Under the pieces are notes generated by a model. That model had not been told where the DNA came from. It saw nothing but the letters and a program-made list of their open reading frames with translations, and ran no database searches. Position numbers and translations under genes: made by a program. Below are positions 21,448 through 31,367 of a DNA stretch of 34,612 nt, piece by piece; position 1 is the stretch's first letter, and every line of letters begins with the position of its first letter. This DNA comes from CAZEYI01 sp964422855. GTDB taxonomy: Bacteria; Patescibacteriota; Gracilibacteria; Absconditabacterales; Absconditicoccaceae. Location: positions 1 through 34,612 of the forward strand of contig CAYRCS010000009.1 of the NCBI GenBank assembly GCA_964422855.1. The letters run 5' to 3'.

Positions 21448-22323
21448 ATGCAGATAGTATTATTGGAGCCATATCCCGAAATTGTACCTGACTATCTCAA
21501 TTATATGATTGATGCATGACACACAATTTTTTTATATGATCAGCCATACAATCCAACAGATATAGATGCCATAATCATTAGAAGCAACATTACTGTTGAT
21601 AAAAAATTATTGGATATATATACATCATTGCATTATGTACTCAGAGTATGAGTTGGACTGGAAAAAATTGATACAGTCCTGCTCAAACAGAAATGAATAA
21701 AACTTATAAATACGCCTGGCAGCAATTCCCATGCTGTAGCAGAATTAGTGGTATGGGGGATGCTGTCTCTACTAAGAAATACATATAAAAAACGACATTC
21801 ACTTGGTGATAGATTCGATCTTATATGAAATGAATTGCATTGAAAAAAAATTTGATTGATTGGATTTGGTAATATTGGGCGTATAGTATATAATATATTG
21901 AAATCTTTTGGGGGGAATATATTTGTCGTATATGATCCTTATTTAGATAGATCAACATTAAAGGATATGGATATACAATTTGTAGATACCAAAGAGGAAG
22001 TCTTTGCTCAATCTGATATTATAAGTTTTCATCTTCCATTAACACCAGAAACCTACCATATCCTATCTCGTAGTGATTTTGCATTATTAAAGAAGGACGT
22101 AAAGATAATCAATACATCTAGATGAGGGATTATAGATGAAGAATCACTTATTGATTTTTTATCAAATAATCACGATGCGGGAGCGTATCTTGATACATGG
22201 GATTGAGAACCAGAAAATCCAAAGCAATGATTATCAACATTGGCAAATTGTATTATAACTCCGCATCTGTGATCTATGACACAAGAGGCAAATAGAGCGA
22301 TGCATAACTTTACTATATCATAG
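21448..22323 (+). CDS. D-2-hydroxyacid dehydrogenase (SerA-like), 291 aa
   Basis: NAD-dependent D-isomer-specific 2-hydroxyacid dehydrogenase. Cofactor loop GFGNIG at residues 139-144, VYDPYLDR after the second strand, catalytic Arg in NTSRGGIIDE, Glu in DTWDGEPENP and His in ITPHLGSMTQEA. It is shorter than SerA and has no C-terminal regulatory ACT domain. Within a sugar operon it may make or use a small hydroxyacid such as a 3-phosphoglycerate or lactate-type group that decorates the glycan, but the substrate cannot be read from the sequence. It lies 38 bases after the reductase and 5 bases before the epimerase. Confidence 0.85.
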
Positions 22324-22328
22324 ACAAG

Positions 22329-23282
22329 ATGAATATACTCATTACATGATCCAGTTGATTTATATGATATCATGTAGCAAAAAAACTCTTAGAACAAGGT
22401 CAGTCTATCATAGGAATAGATAATGAAAACGATTACTACGATATTACTCTCAAACAGGCAAGAAGAAAAGAATTACAAAAATTTTCAAATTTCTCATTCT
22501 ATTGTCTATCATTAGAACATCTTCCAGATATGCAGAAACTCTTCACTGATCATGTCATTGATAAGGTTATTCATCTAGCAGCTCAAGCTTGAGTAAGATA
22601 TAGCTTGGTCAATCCATATTCATATATCCAAACAAATATTGTTTGATTTCATAATATCATTGAACTATCAAAACAACATAACATCAAAAATTTTGTATAT
22701 GCCTCCAGTGCTAGTGTTTATGGGAATAATAAGAAAATGCCTTTCGCTGTAGGTGATAAAACTGATGAACCACTGAGTCTGTATGGCGCTACAAAAAAGT
22801 CAAATGAATTGATCGCTTACGCATATTCATTTTATTTTGGACTGCCTACTATCGGACTGAGGTTTTTTAATGTGTATGGACCATGGGGTAGGCCTGATGG
22901 AGCATTCTTTATATTTACTAAAGGAGTATTAACACAAACTCCTATAGATGTGTTTAACGAAGGCGAAACAATAAGAAATTTTACTTATATCGATGATATA
23001 GTTGAAGGCATACTGAAAGCTCTCGATCATAAAACAACTTATGACATATTCAATCTTTGAAATACCAAGACTGTCTCACTCAATGATATGATTGGATATA
23101 TAGAGCAGGCTTGTGGTAAAACAACAAAAAAACAGTATTTACCTGCTGACAAGGCAGATATATCTGAAAGTTGAGTAGATATAAAGCATACTACAGATAT
23201 GTTAGATCGATCGCCTCGTATTGATATTGCGGTATGAATAACGAAACTTGTCGAACGATATAAAAAATTTTATCATTTGTAG
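22329..23282 (+). CDS. UDP-glucuronate 4-epimerase-like protein (CapI/WbnF type), 317 aa
   Basis: NAD-dependent sugar epimerase. The Rossmann loop ITGSSGFIGYHV has all three loop glycines as TGA (22347, 22356, 22365). Also seen: IGIDNENDYYD, LAAQAGVRYSLVNPY, YASSASVYGNN, PLSLYGATKKSNE with the Tyr/Lys pair, LRFFNVYGPWGRPDGAFFIF and RNFTYIDDIVEG. The AQAGVRYS and GPWGRPDxA motifs are typical of UDP-glucuronate 4-epimerases, which give UDP-galacturonate. The next gene is an N-acetylhexosamine-type dehydrogenase, so the real substrate could be an N-acetylated uronate. Spacing is 5 bases from the previous gene and 11 to the next. Confidence 0.87.
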
Positions 23283-23293
23283 CGTATATATAT

Positions 23294-24568
23294 ATGTTGA
23301 AAAATGTTGGGATTGTGTGACTATGATATGTATGACTTCCTCTTGCGTACCATTTTGCGAAAAAATGATATAATGTGACCTGATTTGATATATCACAAAA
23401 AAGATTGTCAGAGTTAGCACAGGGTATAGATGTAACTCATGAAATAGGAGATAGTATAAAAGATGTTCATATATTGTATACAAGTGACCCGATAGTATTA
23501 AAGAGCGTAGATTGTATTATTGTTACTGTACCTACTCCTATTACAGAGAATAAAGAGCCTGACTACACTCCCCTTATCAAGGCTAGTGAAATGATATGAT
23601 CTATCTTACAACCATGACAAATCGTTGTTTACGAATCTACCGTTGATCCAGGAGCAACTGAGGAAATTTGTCTGCCTATACTCGAAAAAATAAGTTGACT
23701 ATCGTGTCCTCAAAATTTCAAAATCTGATATAGTCCCGAAAGAATTAACCCAGGAGACAAAGAACATACTGTTGATAAAATAACAAAAGTTGTTGGTGCT
23801 ATCGATGAAGAATCTCTCAATATAATCGCAGAGATGTATGGATCGATCATTACTGCGTGAATCCATAAAGCTCCCTCAATCAAAGTAGCAGAAGCATCTA
23901 AAATTATCGAGAATACACAAAGAGATATCAATATATGATTTATCAATGAGTTATCGACAATATGTGATAAGTTATGAATTAATACTTTTGATGTTATAGA
24001 AGCTGCAAGTACCAAACGAAATTTTTTGAGATTTTTACCTGGACTAGTATGAGGACATTGTATTGGAGTTGATCCATATTATCTGGCAAAAAGGGCTCAG
24101 AAACTGTGATTGAATCCCGAGCTTATACTGGCGTGAAGAAGAGTTAATGATGGGATGGGGGTTTATGTGGCACACCAACTTACTAAGATGCTTATTAATG
24201 CTAATATAAAAGTTCAAGAAGCAAAAGTTTTGATTCTTTGACTTACTTTTAAGGAAAACGTCCCAGATTTTAGAAATAGTAGGATTGGTGATGTTATTAA
24301 GGAATTAAAAGAAGTTGGTATCGAAATAACAGGATTTGACCCATATCATTCACACCTACATGCGCATATTTTACAGGAATTATATTTGTCACCAGAAGAA
24401 GTCATTGGATCTCTTAGCAGAAACCAATATGATGGAATAATATATGCTCAAGATCATAAGGAGTTTTCTTCCCTAGATGTGGCAGCATTACTTAAAAAAA
24501 ATGGTGTATTGTTTGATGTAAAAGGAAAGTTTAGAAAAGCATGATTTGCTCATTATAAGAGTTTGTAG
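23294..24568 (+). CDS. UDP-N-acetylhexosamine 6-dehydrogenase (WbpA/TviB type), 424 aa
   Basis: Oxidises the C6 hydroxyl of a UDP-sugar to a uronate in two NAD-dependent steps. N-terminal loop GLGYVGLPLAYHF with three TGA glycines (23318, 23324, 23333). Also seen: TVPTPITENKEPDYTPL, ESTVDPGATEEI, GYSPERINPGDKEHT, KIIENTQRDINIGFINELS, the catalytic Cys256 in GGHCIGVDPYYLAKRAQ, and AGRRVNDGMG. These motifs place it with UDP-GlcNAc/GalNAc/ManNAc dehydrogenases rather than the UDP-glucose dehydrogenase group. With the adjacent epimerase it would give a galacto-configured uronate donor. Confidence 0.9.
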
Positions 24569-24626
24569 TACAGATGACTCAAATGATGATTGAGATATAT
24601 CCTTTATCAATATTAGTAAAAATCTG

Positions 24627-25694
24627 ATGAAGATATTGTTTGTAACCCAATGAACAGATATATATCCTTCTAGCAGATTTAGGGTTTATAATCTTTTGCC
24701 ACATCTCGCACAACATGGCATCACATATACCGTAGTCCCGATCAATAATTTTAGATTCAGAATCCAAGACAAGATTATTTCATCAAATCTCAAATATTTC
24801 TATAAATTGGTGCTCTTGATAAATAATATAGTCAAATGATGTGTCGTATTAGCCAAAAGTCTTGGGGGGGAATATGATATACTTTTCATCCAGAAACCAA
24901 TTTTTAACTTTAATTTCTATCCTGTTTTTGAAAAAATATTATCAAAGATCAATAAAAATATAGTCTTTGATATGGATGATGCACTACAGCTCACCAACAA
25001 ACATATCCCTACAATATTAAAGATTGCAAAAGCAACGCTCGTAGAAAATCAATATAATAGAGAATACTGCCTTGGATATACAAAAAACGTCCATATTATA
25101 ACAAACCCTATCGAAACAAATTGAATCAAATATAAATTTTATGAAGACAAAAAATATCCTATCATAATAGGCTGGATAGGATCTCTATCGACGTGCAAGG
25201 AACTGCTCTTATTGTCAGATGTCTTCAAAAAACTACATGACACATATTGAAACAAGATACTCCTCAAAACGATCGGATCAAAAATATACGACAAGCAAGA
25301 ATTATGAAATATAAACCTATTACAAAAAGATCGGGTAAAGGACGAGGAAGAAGATGATATCCTATCTTTTGATATATGAATTATGCCACTTGTGGATACT
25401 GATTGGAATAGATGAAAATGAGGATGTAAACTACTGCAGTACATGTCCAAGTGACTGGCAGCAGTTGCAAGTAATGTATGAGTAAATAATGAAATAATCG
25501 TCGATGGAGAAAGTTGATTTTTAGCTAATGACAAAGGTGATCGGTTTAACCACCTGTCTTTATTAATTGAGAATTTTACTCTCAGAGAACAAATAGGGTA
25601 CAATGCAAAAACCAGGGTAAAAAACTTTTATTCTGTCCATCACTACATACATACATATATCGCAATTTTTAAGGCCATCTCTAACGGCAATTAA
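24627..25694 (+). CDS. Glycosyltransferase, GT4-like, 355 aa
   Basis: The start at MKILFVTQGTDIYPSSRFR fits the usual first strand of GT-B enzymes; earlier in-frame codons offer no ATG. Domain marks: FDMDDALQLTNKHIP, then the C-terminal domain with IIGWIGSLSTCKELL, FDIGIMPLVDT, RGKGGCKLLQYMSKGLAA and VASNVGVNNEIIVDGESGFL, which carry the donor-binding residues. It should transfer an activated sugar to the growing lipid-linked unit on the inner face of the membrane; donor unknown. Many TGA codons. It is the last gene of the + operon: its TAA is 1 base from the stop of the convergent methyltransferase gene, and no terminator is visible between them. Confidence 0.88.
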
Positions 25695-25695
25695 T

Positions 25696-26418
25696 CTACT
25701 TGTGAGACACTGAAAAGAAAGTCGGATGGAGAATAACACGATAATTCGTTATTCCCATGAGATACATATGGATCCTTGTAATCCATAACAGGATACCTCT
25801 CACAAATTCTCCTATGATTCATTTCCATGAATATTTGGAAAAGGTAAATCAATAATATTTGGTGCCCACAAATCAGGCTATCCTTAATACTTGTTCCAAG
25901 CTCTGTTCATTAAATCATACTTCATGCGTAAAATCACAGTATCTTTCTCTAATTGTATATGGATTCGAGTGATTTGGCATTTTGAGGACCAGTATTCATC
26001 ATTTTTTGAGAGCTTTATGGAGCGATCCAAGAAGATTAATCGTTTCACTTTTGGGAATATGCTCTAAAACATCGTTCAATATGATGAAATCGAATGTGTT
26101 TGTCTGTCCTTGTAGAAAAGATATACTATCATCTACACAAGAGACTCTCTTGGTAATATATTTATGGCAAAACTCTATGTTCTCTTTTCAAACATCTATT
26201 CATATAAAATCAGTATACCCTTCTTTTTCGAGAAGAAACAAAAAATGACCATATCCACAACCGAAATCTAATATTTTTGCGCCTTTATCTTTAGGAAGAT
26301 GCGATCTATAATTACTAAGATATACTTTGGATTGTCCGTCGTAATTGGATAAGTCGGCATATTGACTATGCCCTGCAGACAAATAATTGTCTAAGATCTC
26401 TTTTTGAGGTATTTTCAT
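25696..26418 (-). CDS. SAM-dependent methyltransferase, class I, 240 aa
   Basis: ATG at 26418 to TAG at 25698-25696. The SAM-binding loop ILDFGCGYGHFLFLLEKEGY lies near residues 49-68, followed by GIDVGKENIEFC (acidic end of strand 2), FIILNDVLEHIPK (motif after strand 4) and LKKGGILVLKMPNHSNPY. The RERYCDFTHEVGF segment resembles methyltransferases of polysaccharide clusters. It probably O- or N-methylates a sugar or a glycan intermediate (inference from context). Its start lies 28 bases inside the 3' end of the GNAT gene, so translation is coupled. It is the last gene of the - operon. Confidence 0.88.
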
Positions 26419-27506
26419 ATTTTCATCATATGTTGTAAAATATATTTCTGTAATTTATAGTAATAATAATAGACTGCATTGCTAAAAACATGTACGTATA
26501 TCCTTTTTTGGATATTATTGGACCATTCAAGATTATACTTGTGGATTCAATTCATAAAATCAAATTCATATCCCTTATCGAATGAGTCTTTTATTATGTG
26601 TTGGAGTAATATTTTCCCGGGGGAATATTTTACATAATCTATATCATATGTCGGAGTAAAATAATATCTGATTTTTTTTATGAGAAATCAATATTCAAAC
26701 GCTATGGGTTTTCCATTTAAAGTAAGTATGGATAACTCGAAATATTGTTTTTTTAATGCCGCAACCGCTAATTTGGTATAAAACTCACCATAGTGCTTGA
26801 TGCGCAAAAATCTACTCGTATTCGCCCGTTGTTTATTGTATAAGCTATAATATATTCCTAAATATTTCTCCAATGCATGTATTTGAGAAATGTTATTTAT
26901 GGTGCTAAATTCAATCTTTCACATCTCCGACAACCTCCTTTTGCACCTCTCAATGTCGCTTGTTATACTTTTGATATTTCATTTGTTTTTTATATGCTCC
27001 TCATATGACAAAGCATTTGTATAAATGTTGGGGGCGTCTTGCAAAGTTTCTCTGATCTTATATTTATGTCTCCTATCCTTCGTTAATAAGCTTATGCTAA
27101 TGCTTTTTTCGTGTAAGGGTCAAAATTCTATTCTACCAAATCTCAGATTGGCATACACATAATTAATCAACGCATCGTATACTACATGTTCATAATCTTT
27201 GTGTAAGAGGATATCTGCGTATCACCACAATCACTCTCAACAAAATTTGTATACGTTCGATCAAAAATTATACCAGCTATTGTCATTTATAAGAGGCAAG
27301 ACTCAGACAAGTTCCCCATGTTTGACTGCCAATAAAATTTTAGCAGTTTTTTTGGCATCAAAAGATCACACCCGCTCATATATATAGGGGAAAGTAACGT
27401 AAAGCTTTTTCCCGTTGCTGTTAAATATAAGACTATCCCAGCCTTTCTCATATTTGGACAATTCTCCGATATCCTTTATACTTACTATTTTTATTTCTTC
27501 TTTCAT
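26391..27506 (-). CDS. CelD/FemAB-like GNAT-fold acyltransferase, 371 aa
   Basis: Two weakly similar halves, as in the CelD/BcsL (Acetyltransf_6) group. Marks include LLAVKHGELVGVLPL in the first half and IFYTKLAVAALKKQ-like and LSILTLNGKPIAFEYGF with IRYYFTPTYDIDYVKYSPG and YEFDFMNGIHKYNLEWSN in the second, which hold the acyl-CoA-binding region. It probably transfers an acyl group to an amino-sugar, matching the aminotransferase in the same operon (inference). It overlaps the previous gene's end by 16 bases. Its frame runs through a TGA and stops at TAG 28 bases inside the next gene; under the standard code it would stop at that TGA. Confidence 0.8.
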
Positions 27507-28529
27507 GTGGCTATCAACAAATCTCAAAGTAAATATGATATCGGTGTTTTTGATATCATATTGTCAACTTTATATAATACATGTGTAGAAGACAGATCTT
27601 TGACATATTCTCTAGGGAAGTTGCATATTCACACTATTTTCTCCATTTCAAATCAACTCTGTCTGATCAGCACTTTCATTTGACTACTTGAATAGTTGTA
27701 ATAATAAAATCCATGTATTGGATGGAGGCCTTCTTTATTAAATACTCATCTTACTCATAAGAAAGCTTTTGCTTTTCTATATAGGTGATAATTAAATACC
27801 GTTAGGACAATTTTTCAGTTTGGATGCAATGCGTCATACAATTTTTTTATCAAATTGTTTCTAGCCTCTGATCAAGGTATAAAACTTAATACCTGATTAC
27901 TGACTATTTTGTGAACACAAGATTTTTTTATCGGTAAGTATGTCAGATCTGCGTGGATTAAATATACATTATCAATGCCCTTTAACTTGAGCCTTGCTTG
28001 GAGTTCGAATAATGATTTTATAGAATGATCTATCGCGATCACTTTTTTACACAATGATGCATAATTTATAGTATATCTTCATATTCAACATCATATATCT
28101 ACGAGTATATCGTTTCTATTTAATTCGAGACTGTCTATGCAGCTATTGTATTCAATAGCATTTGTATATGTTCAAAACCAATTGTCATAAACATCGACTT
28201 GTTCATCTCTTATTTGTTCNNNNNNNNNNNNNNNNNNNNNNNNNNNNNNNNNNNNNNNNNNNNNNNNNNNNNNNNNNNNNNNNNNNNNNNNNNNNNNNNN
28301 NNNNNNNNNNNNNNNNNNNTTGTTCATCTCTTATTTGTTCTTCAATTTTTTTGAGTTTTCAATTCTCGTCGTTATACTCATTTTCATCGGGCATTATGCT
28401 TAATATTCATCATTCTATAATCTTATATCTCCTTTTGCACGCATCACAAATCATGATATCATCCACTAACAATAATGTTTCCTGATCATATGGACAACAT
28501 ATATATTCTCAAATCAATGCATCTATCAT
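27491..28529 (-). CDS. Trm112-like zinc ribbon fused to SAM methyltransferase (interrupted by N-gap)
   Basis: From ATG at 28529. Residues 1-40 look like a Trm112-type zinc ribbon: EYICCPYDQETLLLV, then MICDACKRRYKIIEGG, with Cys pairs placed to bind zinc. An acidic/basic helix follows and enters the 100-N gap. Beyond the gap are DVYDNWFGTYTNAIEY, a SAM loop ILVDIGCGIGRYTINYA with three TGA glycines, VIAIDHS, HADLTYLPIKKSCVHKI and VSNQVLSFIP. It ends at TAA, overlapping the GNAT start by 16 bases. The flanks of the gap are identical 21-base sequences in the same frame, so collapsing them gives one 305-aa protein. Its substrate is presumably a sugar or lipid-linked glycan intermediate. Confidence 0.8.
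28199..28340. repeat. Identical 21-nt sequences flanking an N-gap
   Basis: Bases 28199-28219 and 28320-28340 are identical (they begin TTGTTCATC and end TTTGTTC) and abut the N-run on either side. Both encode EQIRDEQ on the - strand in the same frame. This is the pattern of two contigs that overlap by 21 bases but were joined with a placeholder; a true tandem repeat is less likely. Confidence 0.8.
28220..28319. other. Assembly gap, 100 N
   Basis: Exactly 100 N inside the zinc-ribbon methyltransferase gene. At its nominal length the gap would break the reading frame; with the duplicated flanks collapsed the frame is preserved. Confidence 0.95.
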
Positions 28530-28538
28530 CTCACAGAA

Positions 28539-29645
28539 CTATATTTTAAAATTTTTTATTTTATCGATCACAAAGCTCACTTGCTCGTCAGTCAAGCTAG
28601 GATAGAGTGGCAATGTCAGTAATTTTGTCCACACCTCTTCTGTGATTGGTGTTTTATGTCAGAACTTTTTGTACATATCATAATGATTATTTGGTATATA
28701 ATGTACTCACGTAGAAATATCATTTTTTGCTAAATATTCATTTAGCTCATTTCTCTGCTGTGTTTTGATAACATAATTATGGTTTGCGTGTCCAGCATAT
28801 CACTTCATCACTGGTATCTCTATTCGATCTACTTTTCACAACTCTTGATTATACATCATTGTAATCTCCCTTCTCCTTTTGTTCATCTTCTCAAGTTTTT
28901 TGAACTGTTCTATTCAAATTGCTGCTGCGATATCATTCATATGATATTTGTATCACAAACAATCAATATTATAGTATCGAGCATAGTTATTGTCTGCCTT
29001 TCTGTCAAATGTGTCCTTGTCCATTCCAACCCATCTTAGCTTTTTTATCTTTTCATAATAATCTTTATTGTTGGTTACCAACATCCCACCATCTCCAGTA
29101 GTCATATTTTTGACTCCATGAAAGGAAAAACAGGATAGATCTCCTATTGATCAGAGCATTCTCCCCTTATATTTCCCTCAGCAAGCATGAGCACAATCCT
29201 CTATTACTTTGAGGTTGTGTTTTTTGGCTATCTCCATAATCCTATCCATATCACATGCGTGTCATCAGTAGTGGACAACCATAATAGCCTTTGTCTTGGG
29301 CGTAATGTTTTTTTCAATTTCGTCGGGATCTATATTGAGAGTATCCCTTTCAATATCTGTGAAAACTGGAATACCATTGTTATATAATATTGCATGGTTG
29401 GTTGCGACAAACGTCATTGCTGTTGTTATAACTTCTGATCAATCAATTTCCAATACATTGCAGGCAAGATGCAGTGCTGCGGTTGCACTATTCATAGCTA
29501 GTGCGTATTGAGTTCAGATAAATTTAGTAAATATTTGCTCGAATTCCGTTGTTTTTGGTCATAATCAGACTCGTCAAGATCTAAGAACTTCCGAAACTGC
29601 ATTGATTTCCTCGTCTCATAAATCAGGTTTAAATACATTTATCAT
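28539..29645 (-). CDS. DegT/DnrJ/EryC1/StrS family sugar aminotransferase, 368 aa
   Basis: PLP-dependent enzyme that aminates a keto-sugar nucleotide. Start MINVFKPDLGDEEINAVSEV; GRVGLGPKTTEFEQIF; AMNSATAALHLA phosphate-binding loop; VIEDCAHACGGKYKG with the PLP-pairing Asp; FSFHGVKNMTTGDGGML with the Schiff-base Lys179; and the C-terminal IPNNHYDMYKKF region. At 368 aa it is full length. dTDP-4-keto-6-deoxyglucose from RfbB is an obvious possible substrate, which would give a dTDP-amino-deoxysugar that the downstream GNAT and methyltransferases could modify (inference). It ends 9 bases before the zinc-ribbon methyltransferase starts. Confidence 0.93.
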
Positions 29646-29730
29646 CTATTATTCTGTAACTTATAAAGAATTCTCTGACACTATATATTATTTACTGTTG
29701 GTTTCTAGTATTTTAGTTAATATTGTTTTG

Positions 29731-30306
29731 CTATATAATAAAAGGAGAAACAAATTCGGATAGTTTGATATTGTTTTTGTCCTTATCTGATATGGATATT
29801 TCTTTTATGTTATATTTGCGTTTTATATCATCTCGATCTATACCTATGTCTGGATCATTGTAGATTATTCATCACTCTTCTTCTGGGGTATAAAAATCAT
29901 CACATTTATAAAGGAATTCTGTATCTTCCTCTAAAGTTAGAAACCCATGTCCAAATCCTTGAGGAATAAATATTTGTTTTTTATTTTCTGCTGTTAATAG
30001 AAATATTTCATGTTTCCCATATGTTCAAGATCAATTTCTCAAGTCTATGACAATATCCAATACTGATCAATGTATAACTCTTGCTAGCTTTGCCTGTGGG
30101 TTTTTCTTTTGAAAATGTAATCATCTAAATACTCATTTTTTTGATTTACTATGATTGTCTTGTACGAAAAGGATATCTACTCCATTTGCTTTGAATTCTT
30201 TATAATTGTATGTTTCCATAAAAAATCCTCTATCATCGCCATACATTTTTGGTTCAATAAGATATACTCATGGTAATTGTGTTGTATTGAAGGCGAAGTT
30301 TGCCAT
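29731..30306 (-). CDS. rfbC: dTDP-4-dehydrorhamnose 3,5-epimerase RfbC (RmlC)
   Basis: Third step of dTDP-L-rhamnose synthesis. It starts MANFAFNTTQLPGVYLIEPK; DDRGFFMETYN; QDNHSKSKKGVFRGLHFQ with the catalytic His64; VLDIVIDLRNGSGTYG; and FIPQGFGHGFLTLEED. Length 191 aa is typical, and it ends at TAG. It lies on the opposite strand from rfbA, rfbB and the reductase, so the pathway depends on both operons. The 85 bases downstream before the aminotransferase gene show no clear terminator. Confidence 0.95.
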
Positions 30307-30356
30307 TTGTAAACACTCTCTAGATTCGATAAAGCTGTGAATAAATAATATGAAGA

Positions 30357-31364
30357 TTAATTCTTTTTTGCGTACATACGGAACAGCCACAGTAATAAAG
30401 GTGGGAAGCAAAAAGATAAGACATATATTGTTATTGTTTTCATACTATGCTGGTATGCTAAAGCTTTTTTGATATATCACATCCCTTTCTTTTTTAAAGA
30501 AGCTTGAGAATATCATGATCATATGGAAGCAAGAATATAATTGGTTCAAATTCTTAACAAAAATTCGGCGTAAACTTCCTTAAATCAAAATTTGAGTAAA
30601 TCATCTCCGGCAATTTCTAATATCTTAATATTTGTTTCTGCTGAATTTTGAAATCTAAATGATGAAACATTTGTACTAGTTCTTGCTCCATGTACTAATC
30701 TAAATACTCTGGCGGAATGGTTTGCTATGAGCGTATACCATCATTTTTGAAAGCAGTACTTGTGTATTGAGAGCCATAAAATGGCCTCTCAAATAAGCTG
30801 TTTCTCATCAAATCTAAATTCTTTATTTTCAATATATAGACAACTCTTATCTATCGCCGTCATTTCTTTAATAACGAAAAAATCTTGTAGATACCTTCTA
30901 TAGTCAAGTTTGGGCAGCTCCTGTCACATAAGAATTTTTTTGTCTCATACTAATACTCAATTTTCGTCTTCACAAAAAGCATTGATAGAAAATACTTTCT
31001 CATATTCTCCTGATTTTTTGAGTGCTTCTCGTGTTTTTAAATAAAAATCAAAAGTTCAAGATGTTATTTCATCGTCATTATCAAGAAAAATGACATATGT
31101 ACTATCTTTTGCTAAATTATCTAATCAGACGTTCCTGGCTTTATTTGCTCATCAATTTTTTTGAGAAAATAATCTGATATTTTGAGGGTATTTTTTGCTA
31201 TATTTATTGATCACGTCGATACTATTGTCTGTCGATCCATCGTCTACTATAATCATTTCCCGGGTAAAGGAATTTGTACTCTTTTGGTTTGCAATAGAAA
31301 GAATCGCTTTCTCGAGTAGAGCAGAACGATTGTAATTCGCAGTAATGATACTTATCTTGTCCAT
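30357..31364 (-). CDS. Glycosyltransferase family 2, 335 aa
   Basis: GT-A fold enzyme: MDKISIITANYNRSALLEKA at the start, MIIVDDGSTDNSIDVI with the first Asp residues that bind nucleotide, NGGANKARNVGLDN, and VIFLDNDDEITSG with the metal-binding DXD-like motif. The C-terminal part is helical with a hydrophobic, basic end (LLLWLFRMYAKKKN) that may contact the membrane. It starts 3 bases after the preceding methyltransferase gene ends, so the two are coupled. Donor and acceptor are unknown. Several TGA glycines are present. Confidence 0.9.
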
Positions 31365-31367
31365 AGA

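Noticed and set aside
24574..24645. Possible 23-aa leader peptide ahead of the GT4-like gene
   Set aside because: It is a short frame overlapping the real start, with no ribosome site or attenuator structure to support it.
28779..29511. Plus-strand open frames rich in Ile, Ser and His opposite the aminotransferase
   Set aside because: The minus frame carries the complete DegT signature; the plus frames have shadow composition.
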